A DNA stretch of 52,969 nt from Oscillospiraceae bacterium (GTDB lineage: Bacteria > Bacillota > Clostridia > Oscillospirales > Oscillospiraceae): positions 1 to 52,969 of the forward strand of contig JAGBEA010000015.1 in the NCBI GenBank assembly GCA_017937195.1, in the 5' to 3' direction. Under the pieces are notes generated by a model. It ran no database searches. It was given only the letters and a program-made list of their open reading frames with translations, and was not told the DNA's origin. The translations under genes were made by a program, and so were the position numbers. Below, one piece after another: positions 33,937-42,250 of the stretch; positions within the stretch are counted from its first letter, which is position 1; each line of letters opens with the position of its first letter.

Positions 33937-34278
33937 TCAACCCGGAGGCCAGGTCATATCGCGACCGGACAGCACATGGAAATGCAGGTGCTTGACGGTC
34001 TGACCGGCCTGATCACCGCAGTTGTTGACGATGCGATAACTCGCACAGCCCAGCTCTTCGCAGATCTTGGCGATCACTTCGAAGATATGGGCGACAAGGG
34101 CGCTGTTCTCCGCGTTAATCTTACGGGCGCAGCAGATATGCTCCTTGGGCACCACCAGAAAGTGAACGGGAGCCTGAGGTTCAATGTCATAGAATGCGAG
34201 GCACAGCTCGTCTTCATAGACCTTATTGGAAGGGATGTCGCCATCCACGATGGCGCAGAACAGACAATCGTTACGCAT
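33937..34278 (-). CDS. HIT-family nucleotide hydrolase (HinT-like)
   Basis: A 113-residue histidine-triad protein. The triad is HLHFHVL (about residues 96-102), and Cys4/Cys7 with later His residues may bind zinc as in other bacterial HinT proteins. Relatives cleave adenosine phosphoramidates, including aminoacyl-adenylates. It lies 34 bp downstream of alaS, the same transcription unit, which fits a role in clearing aminoacyl-AMP, though that link is inference. Confidence 0.93.
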   Translation of the reverse strand: MRNDCLFCAIVDGDIPSNKVYEDELCLAFYDIEPQAPVHFLVVPKEHICCARKINAENSALVAHIFEVIAKICEELGCASYRIVNNCGDQAGQTVKHLHFHVLSGRDMTWPPG

Positions 34279-34312
34279 AAAATATGCTCCTTTCCCTTAT
34301 TTTCGGTATTTT

Positions 34313-37012
34313 TTACAGCTTTTCAGCCACAAAAGTCTTCACAGCAGCCAGTGCCTCATTGACCTTGGACTTATCGCTGCCGCCGCCCATAGCGCTGTCG
34401 GGCTTGCCGCCGCCCTTGCCGCCAACGATGGGAGCAATGGTCTTGATGATATCGCCGGCCTTGATGCCGCGTGCCACGGCATCCTTACCGCAAACCGCCA
34501 GCAGGCTCAGCTTCTCGCCCACCAGAGCGATGACGGCCACAACAGCGCTGTCCTTATCGCGCAGCAGGTCGCCCAACTGACGCAGGCTGTTGGCATCGCC
34601 CTCGGTAACGGTGGTGGTGACCAGATGCAGGCCGTTCACATCCTCGGCGTTCTTCAGCATATCGTCAGCGCCGCCGGCAGATTCCTTGGCCTTGAACTGC
34701 TCGATCTGGCGCTTATACTCCTTGATCTCCTCCAACAGGCCTTCAATCTTACCGTGCAGCTGCTCGGGATTGGTCTTGAGGGACGCGGAAGCCACGCGCA
34801 GTTTCTCACGGTCGTTCCACATAGCCAGCTGAGCTTCGGTACCCACAACGGCCTCGATACGGCGGACACCGGAAGCGACGCTGCCCTCGGAAACGATGCG
34901 GAAAGAGCTGACCTTAGCGGTGTTATCCAGATGAGTGCCGCCGCAGAACTCGATGGAGGCATCTCCCATCTCCACAACGCGAACCAGCTCGCCATATTTC
35001 TCACCGAAAGCGGCGATGGCGCCCTTCTTCTTGGCTTCCTCGATAGGCAGCTCCTCGGTGACTACCTCGTAGCCGCGCATGATCCACTCGTTCACCAGCG
35101 CCTCCACCTCGCGCAGAGTATGGGCGCTGACACCTTCAAAGTGGGAGAAGTCGAAGCGCAGACGGTCGGGCTCTACCAGAGAGCCGGCCTGATGGACATG
35201 GTCGCCCAGAATCTTCACCAGTGCGCTGTCCAGCAGATGGGTGGCGCTGTGGGCGCGGCGGATGGCGCTGCGGCGCTGGGTATCGATGACGGCGGTGACA
35301 GTATCGCCCACCTTCAGGCTGCCGCGCAGCAGCTTGCCATAGTGCATATACTTGCCACCCTTGTTCTTCTGGACATTATCTACCACGAAGGACAGAGCAT
35401 TGCCCTTGCCCTCCAGATTCTCCACGCTCTCGTCGCTGCTGTCACACAAATAGCCGTGGTCGGCCACCTGACCGCCCATCTCCGCATAGAAGGGAGTCTG
35501 ATCCAGCACTACCAGAGCCTCCATACCGGCGACGATCTCGTCCACCTGCTGACCCTCGGCAACGATGGCCAGAACCTTGGCATCATCGATAGCATCGTAA
35601 TCATAGCCCACAAACTCGGTGGCGGGCATATCCTGACCGAACTCCACACCTGCCCAGCCCAGATCACCCAGTGCCTTGCGGGCCTCACGGGCGCGGACCT
35701 TATCCTCTTCGCGCTTAGCGTAGTAAGCGTCCATATCCACGCTCATACCCTCGTCCTCCACCATTTCCACCGTCAGGTCGATGGGGAAACCGTAGGTAGC
35801 TGCCAGATCAAAAGCATTCTCGCCGGAGAAGACGGTCTCGCCCTTTTCCTTGTGGGCGGCGAGCATCTCAGCGTAGATACGCATACCGGCATCGATGGTC
35901 TTGGCGAAGTTCTCTTCCTCCACGCGAATCATCTTGGTGATATACCCCTCGCGCTCGCGCAGCTCGGGATAGTGACCCTCGTTCTCGCGGATAACGGTCT
36001 CCACTACGCGGAACAAGAAGGGATCGTTGACACCCAACAGCTTGCCGTGACGGGCAGCGCGGCGCAGCAGGCGGCGCAGCACGTAGCCGCGGCCCTCGTT
36101 GCTGGGCAGCACGCCGTCGCAGATCATAAAGGTGGCGCTGCGGATATGGTCGGTGATGATACGCAGGGACACGTCGGTCTTATAGCTCTCGCCATAGTGG
36201 GCGCCGGTGATCTCGCTGACCTTGTCGGTGATGTTCATCACAGTATCCACATCGAAGAGGCTGCGCACATTCTGGCACACGCAGGCCAGACGCTCCAGCC
36301 CCATACCGGTGTCGATATTCTTCTGCTTCAGCTCCTCGTAGTGACCTTCACCGTCGTTATTGAACTGGGAGAACACGTTGTTCCACACTTCAATATAACG
36401 GTCGCAGTCGCAGCCGACAGTGCAGTCGGGCTTGCCGCAGCCGTACTCTTCGCCGCGGTCATAGTAAATCTCGGAGCAGGGACCGCAGGGACCGGAGCCG
36501 TGCTCCCAGAAGTTGTCAGCCTTGCCGAAACGGAAGATGTGGTCAGCAGGGATGCCGATCTCCTTGTTCCAGATGTCGAATGCCTCATCATCGGCAGGCG
36601 TAGTCTCGTTGCCCTCGAAAACAGAGGGATACAGACGGTCGGGCTCCAGACCCACCCACTCAGGGCTGGTCAGGAATTCCCAAGACCAGTGAATGGCCTC
36701 GCGCTTGAAGTAATCGCCGAACGAGAAGTTTCCCAGCATCTCAAAATAGGTGCCGTGGCGGGCGGTCTTGCCGATGTTCTCGATATCGCCGGTACGAATG
36801 CACTTCTGGCAGGTGCAGACACGGCGGCGGGGCGGAATCTGCTCACCGGTGAAATAGGGCTTCATAGGTGCCATACCGGAGTTGATCAGCAGCAGGCTTG
36901 CATCGTTCTGGGGGATCAGGGAAAAGCTGGGCAGACGCAGATGGTCTTTCGTCTCAAAGAAGCGCAGGAACATCTCGCGCAGTTCGTTGAGACCGTGATA
37001 GGGATGAGACAT
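34313..37012 (-). CDS. alaS: Alanyl-tRNA synthetase
   Basis: An 899-residue class II synthetase that charges tRNA-Ala. Order: catalytic core (motif 1 from DHLRLPSFSLIPQND; RTGDIENIG), a tRNA recognition region, the editing domain with zinc ligands HSATHLLDSAL and CGGTH, and the C-Ala oligomerisation domain ending with Gly-rich KGGGKPDSAMGGG. Full length. Its leader holds a T-box that should start expression when uncharged tRNA-Ala accumulates. HIT and lysO genes follow. Confidence 0.98.
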   Translation of the reverse strand: MSHPYHGLNELREMFLRFFETKDHLRLPSFSLIPQNDASLLLINSGMAPMKPYFTGEQIPPRRRVCTCQKCIRTGDIENIGKTARHGTYFEMLGNFSFGDYFKREAIHWSWEFLTSPEWVGLEPDRLYPSVFEGNETTPADDEAFDIWNKEIGIPADHIFRFGKADNFWEHGSGPCGPCSEIYYDRGEEYGCGKPDCTVGCDCDRYIEVWNNVFSQFNNDGEGHYEELKQKNIDTGMGLERLACVCQNVRSLFDVDTVMNITDKVSEITGAHYGESYKTDVSLRIITDHIRSATFMICDGVLPSNEGRGYVLRRLLRRAARHGKLLGVNDPFLFRVVETVIRENEGHYPELREREGYITKMIRVEEENFAKTIDAGMRIYAEMLAAHKEKGETVFSGENAFDLAATYGFPIDLTVEMVEDEGMSVDMDAYYAKREEDKVRAREARKALGDLGWAGVEFGQDMPATEFVGYDYDAIDDAKVLAIVAEGQQVDEIVAGMEALVVLDQTPFYAEMGGQVADHGYLCDSSDESVENLEGKGNALSFVVDNVQKNKGGKYMHYGKLLRGSLKVGDTVTAVIDTQRRSAIRRAHSATHLLDSALVKILGDHVHQAGSLVEPDRLRFDFSHFEGVSAHTLREVEALVNEWIMRGYEVVTEELPIEEAKKKGAIAAFGEKYGELVRVVEMGDASIEFCGGTHLDNTAKVSSFRIVSEGSVASGVRRIEAVVGTEAQLAMWNDREKLRVASASLKTNPEQLHGKIEGLLEEIKEYKRQIEQFKAKESAGGADDMLKNAEDVNGLHLVTTTVTEGDANSLRQLGDLLRDKDSAVVAVIALVGEKLSLLAVCGKDAVARGIKAGDIIKTIAPIVGGKGGGKPDSAMGGGSDKSKVNEALAAVKTFVAEKL

Positions 37013-37067
37013 AGTACTTTTTCTCCTTTTATGTTAATTTTTTTGAACTTTTCTGGGATATTCGTGG

Positions 37068-37304
37068 CAAAAAAATAGACCCCCGCCCACACATAGGGGC
37101 GAAGATCAACTTCACGGTACCACCCTAATTTGACGCACCAACGGCACGCCATCTCAGCCATCCGGTATCGGGGATGAGCCGTACTGCTCGTCGCAGTCCG
37201 CTTGGAAGTGGCTGTCTGGTGTTCCGTACCGATGGGCTTGCACTATCCCCATCTCGCTGCAGGTGGACACACCCGACTCGTTTCCGCATTGCGTTTTCTT
37301 ATCC
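37068..37304 (-). ncRNA. T-box riboswitch for alaS, Ala specifier GCC
   Basis: The hallmark T-box sequence AATTAGGGTGGTACCG is at 37130-37115 (minus strand). Downstream, an 11-bp stem (37107-37097 with 37088-37078) with a T7 tract is the terminator. In stem I, GGAA pairs with UUCC and GUC with GAC, leaving an internal loop with AGCCAC; the specifier triplet is therefore GCC (37212-37210), alanine, followed by A as usual. Uncharged tRNA-Ala would pair at both sites and favour the antiterminator. The specifier is from hand folding. Confidence 0.93.
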
Positions 37305-37310
37305 GCAATT

Positions 37311-37338
37311 ATTTTACCACAAACCGCGCCATTGTCAA
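37311..37338 (-). promoter_or_regulatory. alaS T-box promoter
   Basis: Minus strand TTGACA (37338-37333), 16-nt spacer, TAAAAT (37316-37311). Transcription would start near 37304, at the T-box 5' end. Confidence 0.8.
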
Positions 37339-37379
37339 CTGCGATTTAGAGGTAAATGGGGTCGTTTTTCAGTCTCATC

Positions 37380-37408
37380 TTGCATACAGACGCAGCTTGA
37401 TGTAAACT
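37380..37408 (+). promoter_or_regulatory. Candidate promoter of the small membrane protein
   Basis: TTGCAT (37380-37385), 17-nt spacer, TAAACT (37403-37408), 42 nt before the ATG at 37451. Divergent to the alaS promoter. Confidence 0.45.
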
Positions 37409-37450
37409 GAAAGTGTAGAAACTACCACACAGATTATTTTGAGGTACACT

Positions 37451-38017
37451 ATGAAACTCATTCGTTATGATGAAAAGTGCATAACGGTTCGGACTTTTTG
37501 GGGCAAGGAAACACAGCGTCAATACGAGGATATCTGGGGTATTGAAAAGGAGCGCATCCTGCATTTTGCGAAAGATGCGGCGCAGATCCCCGGCAACGCT
37601 GAAAAGCGCCGCAACACCGTAGATTTCCTGCAGCGGCAGTATCAAAAACGCCACAACCGAAAGCGGATCCCCAAGGTCTTTTCCGCCAAGCGGCAATTTG
37701 ACCCTTTCAACGGCAATCTGCTCCACCCAGTCAAAATGACGATTACGGGAATTATAGCCATACTTTTATCCTGCGTTTGGACTGTGATACTCTTCATAGC
37801 TGATTTTTCTGACGAACCGTGGTACGCTGTTTCGATTGCAATTTTAATAGGACTCGCCGGCTGGACGGTAGGCATCGGTACTTTCTATGTCGGACGTCAC
37901 GCCGACACACTCCCGTTATGGGTCGTACGGCTCTTCTTTAGAAAAAACGCTCTGTCTTGGGGATATGATTCCCACTGCCAAATGCAGTATTTCAAAAAGA
38001 AAACGAAAACGCGGTAG
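37451..38017 (+). CDS. Unrecognised small membrane protein
   Basis: I do not recognise this 188-residue protein. Residues 1-90 are hydrophilic and basic (KLIRYDEKCITVRTF, then KRRNTVDFLQRQYQKRHNRKR), followed by two hydrophobic segments near 95-120 (ITGIIAILLSCVWTVILFI) and 127-150 (YAVSIAILIGLAGWTVGIGTF), then a basic tail. Topology is probably cytoplasm-facing at both ends. The ATG at 37451 is preceded by GAGG; an in-frame start 4 codons upstream is worse placed. Base composition looks more A+T-rich than its neighbours, and it stands alone between alaS and the U32 gene, so recent gain is possible. Confidence 0.7.
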   Translation: MKLIRYDEKCITVRTFWGKETQRQYEDIWGIEKERILHFAKDAAQIPGNAEKRRNTVDFLQRQYQKRHNRKRIPKVFSAKRQFDPFNGNLLHPVKMTITGIIAILLSCVWTVILFIADFSDEPWYAVSIAILIGLAGWTVGIGTFYVGRHADTLPLWVVRLFFRKNALSWGYDSHCQMQYFKKKTKTR

Positions 38018-38072
38018 CAACCCCTCCCGCGCTACACGCCCCCTCCCTTACATAGGGGATCTTCCGTGTCCA

Positions 38073-38116
38073 CAATAAAAGACACCTGTTTCAGCTGAAG
38101 CAGGTGTCTTTTATTG
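38073..38116. terminator. Bidirectional terminator, small membrane protein / U32 gene
   Basis: A long stem pairing 38074-38088 with 38101-38115 and continuing inward with one G-T wobble to a tight loop. A and T tracts flank both ends. The U32 stop is at 38119. Confidence 0.85.
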
Positions 38117-38118
38117 CT

Positions 38119-39342
38119 TTATTTTCCGCTCAAGTCCACAGCGTGGCGGACAAAGCTATAGGGCGGTACGGCGCAGGGCAGCTGCATTCTGAACACCATC
38201 TGCGGTGTACGGGGACACGTCAGCTCCTGCCCCTCTTCATCGTACATCATCGGCACGGTGACGGTAAAGGGTTTGGTATCGGGTCCCACGATTTCCACCT
38301 CATCGCCCACGCTGAACTTATTGCGCAGGCTCAGCGTAGCAAGTCCGTTTTCGTCACAGTCCGTGACTACGGCGCAGATCTGCCAATCCCGTATATAGCG
38401 GGAGTTCTCGTAGTACTGCCCGGGATAGCCGTAGAAAAAGCCGGTGGAATAATGGCGGTGGCTTACGTGCTCCACCTCATCGCGCCAGATAGGATCGATG
38501 GGGCGACCTGCCCACACATCGTCCAGCACATGGCGATACGCACCGGTGACAATGGCGGCGTAGTAGGCGGACTTGGCGCGGCCTTCGATTTTGATACAAT
38601 CCACGCCGGCATCCATCAGATCGTCCAGATGGTCGATCATACACATATCGCGGGAGTTCATAATGTACGTCCCCTGCTCATCCTCAAACACGGGGAAATA
38701 CTCGCCGGGGCGCTTTTCCTCCATCAGCGCGTACTGATAGCGGCATGGCTGGGCGCAGGCGCCGCGGTTGGAGTCGCGTCCGGTCATATAATTGCTCAGC
38801 AAACACCGTCCGGAATAGCTGACGCACATAGCGCCGTGGGCAAAAGTCTCGATCTCCAGCTCCGGCGATACGCGGCGGCGGATCTCACGGATCTCCTCCA
38901 AACTCAGCTCTCGGGCAAGCACCACACGCTTGGCGCCCAGATCGTACCACGCCTGCGCACTTGCGTAGTTAGCGATGGACTGCTGGGTGCTGATATGCCG
39001 CTCACAGTGAGGAGCGTACTTCCCTGCCATAGTGAACGCACCCAGATCAGCAACGATCAGCGCATCTACACCGGCGGCATCCAGCCGCTCCAGATGGGCG
39101 GGCAGATGATCCACCTCACCGCTGCGGGGCATGGTGTTGACGGTGACGTGCACCTTTACGCCGTTATCGTGGGCAAACTGCACCGCTTTCGGCAGCTGCT
39201 CATCGGTGAAGTTTCCGGCAAAAGAGCGCATACCAAAGGATGTTCCGGCCAGATACACAGCGTCCGCGCCGTAGCGCACCGCCATATTCAGCCGCTCCCA
39301 ATCGCCAGCGGGTGCTAACAGTTCCGGTTTTCTTCTCATCAT
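38119..39342 (-). CDS. Peptidase U32 family protein (tRNA hydroxylation type)
   Basis: A 407-residue U32-family protein. The start PELLAPAGDWERLNMAVRYGADAVYLAG is typical, and a Cys cluster (MCVSYSGRCLLSNYMTGRD then GACAQPCRYQY) likely holds an iron-sulfur cluster. Members once called collagenases include TrhP/RlhA-type proteins that hydroxylate tRNA wobble uridine or 23S rRNA; that role is likely, by family. The start overlaps the mltG stop (TGATG) with little ribosome site of its own, indicating coupled translation. Two adjacent ATGs (39342, 39339) are possible starts. Confidence 0.9.
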   Translation of the reverse strand: MMRRKPELLAPAGDWERLNMAVRYGADAVYLAGTSFGMRSFAGNFTDEQLPKAVQFAHDNGVKVHVTVNTMPRSGEVDHLPAHLERLDAAGVDALIVADLGAFTMAGKYAPHCERHISTQQSIANYASAQAWYDLGAKRVVLARELSLEEIREIRRRVSPELEIETFAHGAMCVSYSGRCLLSNYMTGRDSNRGACAQPCRYQYALMEEKRPGEYFPVFEDEQGTYIMNSRDMCMIDHLDDLMDAGVDCIKIEGRAKSAYYAAIVTGAYRHVLDDVWAGRPIDPIWRDEVEHVSHRHYSTGFFYGYPGQYYENSRYIRDWQICAVVTDCDENGLATLSLRNKFSVGDEVEIVGPDTKPFTVTVPMMYDEEGQELTCPRTPQMVFRMQLPCAVPPYSFVRHAVDLSGK

Positions 39343-40493
39343 CAGTCGGGACGGTACATATCGCTGTTGACGAAGTTCAGATGCTCGTTGTAGTTGTAGA
39401 AGAAGTGGCTGACATCGTCAACGCCATAAGCGAAGTAGTAATAATCGGTATCGTTGGGATACACCGCTGCCATCAGAGCGCTGCGGCTGGGGTTGCAGAT
39501 GGCGCCGGCGGGCAGACCCTGATACAGATAGGTGTTGTAGGGGCTGTCGATGCTGGTGGAGAACTCGGAATCATCTCTGCCGTTGTTGCGCAGGATATAG
39601 TAGATGGTGGAGTCCAGCTGCAGCAGGCCGCCGGTTTCCATCTCGGGATGCTCCATACGGTTATACAGAACGGACGCGATGTTCTTACGCTCCTCATCAT
39701 CACCGATAGCTTCCTTCTCGATCAGGGATGCCATCACCACGATCTCGTGGAGGTTATAGGGAGAGTTGAGGATATCCTGACGCATATCTGCGGTCATCCA
39801 GACGGAGAAGTTATCCAGCAGACGGCTCAGCGCACGCTCGGGTGCCTCGTCCTCGAAGAATTCGTAGGTGTCGGGCGCCAGATAACCTTCCAGACGGCTC
39901 ACATCGCCCAGATTTGTATTGTCAACAAAGTCATACTCAGCGAACACGTAGTTCTTGGCAACCTCCAGCAGCTTGTCCTCGGCGCAGACGCCGTTCTCTG
40001 CCAGCAATGCAATGGTCTGCTTGACCGTATAGCCCTCGGGGATGGTAACCTGCACCACTCCGGGAGGCACGATGCTCATCGTCTCCTGCATGGAGTTGAT
40101 AAGGCAGTGGAAGTCCATCGTGGTGTCCAGCTCATAGGTACCGGGGGCAATGATATCCTTGGCGTCAAAAATGCCGGCAAAGATCTTGAAGAGGAACTTG
40201 GACTCAATGAGGCCTTCATTTTTCAGCTTGGTTGCCACATCGCCCACAGTATCACCCTTCTCCACACGCAGGGTGACTTCCAGAGGCTCCTTGTTCAGCG
40301 CGCACACATCGTTGACCATCAGCCAGCCGATGCCTGCCAGCAGGCAGGAGCTGAGGATCACGCCGGCCACATAGATCAGTGCGTTGACGCCGCGGCTTCT
40401 TTTCTTCTTGGACTTGCGCGCCTGCTGATTGGTCTCGCGGCGCACCTGACCAGCGTTCCAGCTGGTGGTTTCCGAATTCTTGCGTTCAGACAT
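39342..40493 (-). CDS. mltG: Endolytic murein transglycosylase MltG
   Basis: A 383-residue membrane-anchored enzyme that cuts nascent glycan strands and so ends their growth. A basic cytoplasmic stretch (KSKKKRSRG) leads into one transmembrane helix (about 37-60), then a LysM-like region and the catalytic YceG domain with MASLIEKEA (catalytic Glu) and PAGAICNPSRSALMAA. The frame opens 36 codons earlier, but the ATG at 40493 has AAAGGA at 10 nt. The gene pair with U32 is common in Firmicutes. Confidence 0.94.
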   Translation of the reverse strand: MSERKNSETTSWNAGQVRRETNQQARKSKKKRSRGVNALIYVAGVILSSCLLAGIGWLMVNDVCALNKEPLEVTLRVEKGDTVGDVATKLKNEGLIESKFLFKIFAGIFDAKDIIAPGTYELDTTMDFHCLINSMQETMSIVPPGVVQVTIPEGYTVKQTIALLAENGVCAEDKLLEVAKNYVFAEYDFVDNTNLGDVSRLEGYLAPDTYEFFEDEAPERALSRLLDNFSVWMTADMRQDILNSPYNLHEIVVMASLIEKEAIGDDEERKNIASVLYNRMEHPEMETGGLLQLDSTIYYILRNNGRDDSEFSTSIDSPYNTYLYQGLPAGAICNPSRSALMAAVYPNDTDYYYFAYGVDDVSHFFYNYNEHLNFVNSDMYRPD

Positions 40494-40543
40494 AATGTAT
40501 CGTTCCTTTCTCGTTTTTTGCCCGTCCTTTTTCGCTGTACAAG

Positions 40544-40572
40544 ATACCTCTGACAGCTTTTGGGCATACAAT
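40544..40572 (+). promoter_or_regulatory. sigma-E-like promoter of the Cys-rich peptide gene
   Basis: ATA (40544-40546), 18-nt spacer, CATACAAT (40565-40572). The -10 is a perfect match to the mother-cell sigma-E element and the spacer fits the ATA-N16-18 form. No good sigma-A -35 exists at this spacing. The ATG is about 24 nt beyond the expected start. Confidence 0.5.
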
Positions 40573-40603
40573 GGCACAGAGAAGAACAAGTGAGGTGACA
40601 AAA

Positions 40604-40723
40604 ATGGGTTTTGACAACAACTGTTCCTGCATCTGGCTGATCGTTATTCTTCTTCTGGTGTTCTGCTGCTGCGGCAGCGGAACTTCCTGCAGCAACGGCA
40701 GCGATCACTGCTGCACCTGCTGA
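40604..40723 (+). CDS. 39-residue cysteine-rich membrane peptide
   Basis: A short gene: ATG at 40604, stop TGA at 40721-40723, GAGGTG 6 nt upstream. The peptide has nine cysteines in 39 residues: C7, C9, then a hydrophobic helix (IWLIVILLLVF, about 10-20) running into CCC (21-23), C29, C36, C37 and C39. It resembles the small 'high-cysteine' proteins often predicted in clostridial genomes and the tiny helical proteins of the spore coat region, but I cannot name a family. With the sigma-E-like promoter, synthesis in the mother cell during sporulation is the best guess. Confidence 0.75.
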   Translation: MGFDNNCSCIWLIVILLLVFCCCGSGTSCSNGSDHCCTC

Positions 40724-40734
40724 CAGGCAACATA

Positions 40735-40765
40735 GGGAAATGGGGCGCGCCGCGCCTCATTTTCC
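40735..40765. terminator. Bidirectional terminator, Cys-rich peptide / tmk
   Basis: A 13-bp stem with wobble pairs (40735-40747 with 40753-40765, loop CGCCG). It lies 12 nt after the peptide gene and 8 nt after the tmk stop on the other strand. The flanking T tract is short. Confidence 0.6.
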
Positions 40766-40772
40766 GTATCAT

Positions 40773-41444
40773 TTACGGGACAAGCAGATCCTCCACCTGA
40801 CGCATTACCTCAGCGTGGATATCCTCGATACTGCGTACCGCACCGTCGGCGGCGCAGTTGATCTTCGTCCAGCCGCAGTAATCCACCACGAAGGCGGCAT
40901 TCTCGCGGCAGTGGCGCAGATATTCCGCATCCTGCTCGTGGATATCCGCCTGCGTGCCGGTCTCCTGCTCACGGCGGCGCATCATCTGCTCGGACAGATC
41001 CGTAGGCAGATCCAGATACAGCACCCGTGTGGGGGCAGGCAGCCCGATCAAACGGTACTCAAACTCAAAGAGCCAATCCAGATACTTCTGCCGCTCCTCC
41101 ACCGGCAGCTTGCCGGTCTGATGCACCGCATTGGAGGTGGTGTAGCGGTCAGCGATCACAAGACCGCCTTTTTCATAGAACTCGCCCCAATCCTGCTTGT
41201 AGGAGGCGAAGCGATCCACCGCATAGAAGGTGGTGGCGGCATAGGCATTGACGTCATCCGCCTTTGCGCCAAACGCACCGGACAGATACAGCCGGATCAG
41301 CGCGGAAGAATCCTCTGCATAGCGGGGGAACTCCAGCTTTTTATAGGGGATGCCGCGGCGCTCCAGCTCCTGACACAGCAGTTTTGTCTGAGTCGCCTTG
41401 CCGGAACCGTCCGTTCCTTCGAATACGATCAGCTTTCCACCCAT
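40773..41444 (-). CDS. tmk: Thymidylate kinase
   Basis: A 223-residue dTMP kinase for dTTP synthesis. The P-loop is FEGTDGSGKATQTK (about 8-21), the DR(Y/H) motif is in ADRYTTSNAVHQ, and the lid is RRREQETGTQADIHEQD. The P-loop region (GTDGSGK with the following Ala) and lid are of the clostridial variety rather than the E. coli type. The frame opens at 41483; the ATG at 41444 has AAGGAAGGAAA upstream and gives the normal start MGGKLIVFEG. Single gene, convergent with the Cys-rich peptide gene. Confidence 0.93.
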   Translation of the reverse strand: MGGKLIVFEGTDGSGKATQTKLLCQELERRGIPYKKLEFPRYAEDSSALIRLYLSGAFGAKADDVNAYAATTFYAVDRFASYKQDWGEFYEKGGLVIADRYTTSNAVHQTGKLPVEERQKYLDWLFEFEYRLIGLPAPTRVLYLDLPTDLSEQMMRRREQETGTQADIHEQDAEYLRHCRENAAFVVDYCGWTKINCAADGAVRSIEDIHAEVMRQVEDLLVP

Positions 41445-41562
41445 AACTCGTTTCCTTCCTTGAAAAATATCGCATATTGACACACAATATCAATGTATTC
41501 TACCATAGTATTTCCTTTTTGTCTATCACAAAACACAACTTCCGTCGAATCGGCTGTGAAAG

Positions 41563-41591
41563 TTGAAAAAAAGTGCAGCGTGTGATATGGT
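41563..41591 (+). promoter_or_regulatory. Promoter of the DNA glycosylase gene
   Basis: TTGAAA (41563-41568), 17-nt spacer, TATGGT (41586-41591), 20 nt before the ATG at 41612. Confidence 0.6.
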
Positions 41592-41611
41592 AGACAAAAG
41601 GCGGTGAGAAA

Positions 41612-42250
41612 ATGGCACGCTGGACGCGCGAAGATTATATGGGTGACACCGTAGCGCTGGCCCGCAAGCTAATCGGGCAATATCTGGTGCGGCATTATCG
41701 CGGTGAGCTTTTGGTATGCCGCATCACGGAAACCGAGGCCTATGTGGGCGCCATCGATAAAGCCTGCCACGCGTACGGTTATCATAAAACGAAGCGCAAC
41801 GCCACGATGTTCGGTCCGGCCGGTCACGCCTACATTTATCTCATTTATGGGATGCACGCCTGCCTCAACTTTGTCACCAATGCCGAGGGCGAACCGGACG
41901 CAGTACTGCTGCGCGGACTGGAACCAATCTACGGGCAGGACACGCTGTGCCGCCTGCGCTACGGCAAACCGTGGAACGAATTGACCGCCTATCAGCGCAA
42001 AAATTTCCTCAACGGCCCAGGCAAGTGCTGTAAGGCACTATCACTTGACACATCTCTTGACGGCTTGGATCTGGAGGGTGATGAGCTGTTCATTTGCTCC
42101 TCTCCCGCTGATGTGGACATCTCTGTTGAGTTGCCTCCCCCTTACACCGTAGCAACCGGCAAGCGCATCGGTATCGACTACGCGGAGGAGGCGGTTGATT
42201 TCCCGTGGCGCTTCACTTTACAAGAAATAAAAGGAGGCAAATTATGCTGA
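41612..42250 (+). CDS. DNA-3-methyladenine glycosylase (AAG/MPG family)
   Basis: A 212-residue base-excision repair enzyme that removes alkylated purines. The family blocks are ITETEAYVGAIDKACHAYGY (active-site Glu), NATMFGPAGHAYIYLIYGMHACLN, and NGPGKCCKALSL. Full length for bacterial Mpg. It overlaps the following HAD gene by 7 bp, so the two are co-translated. Confidence 0.95.
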   Translation: MARWTREDYMGDTVALARKLIGQYLVRHYRGELLVCRITETEAYVGAIDKACHAYGYHKTKRNATMFGPAGHAYIYLIYGMHACLNFVTNAEGEPDAVLLRGLEPIYGQDTLCRLRYGKPWNELTAYQRKNFLNGPGKCCKALSLDTSLDGLDLEGDELFICSSPADVDISVELPPPYTVATGKRIGIDYAEEAVDFPWRFTLQEIKGGKLC

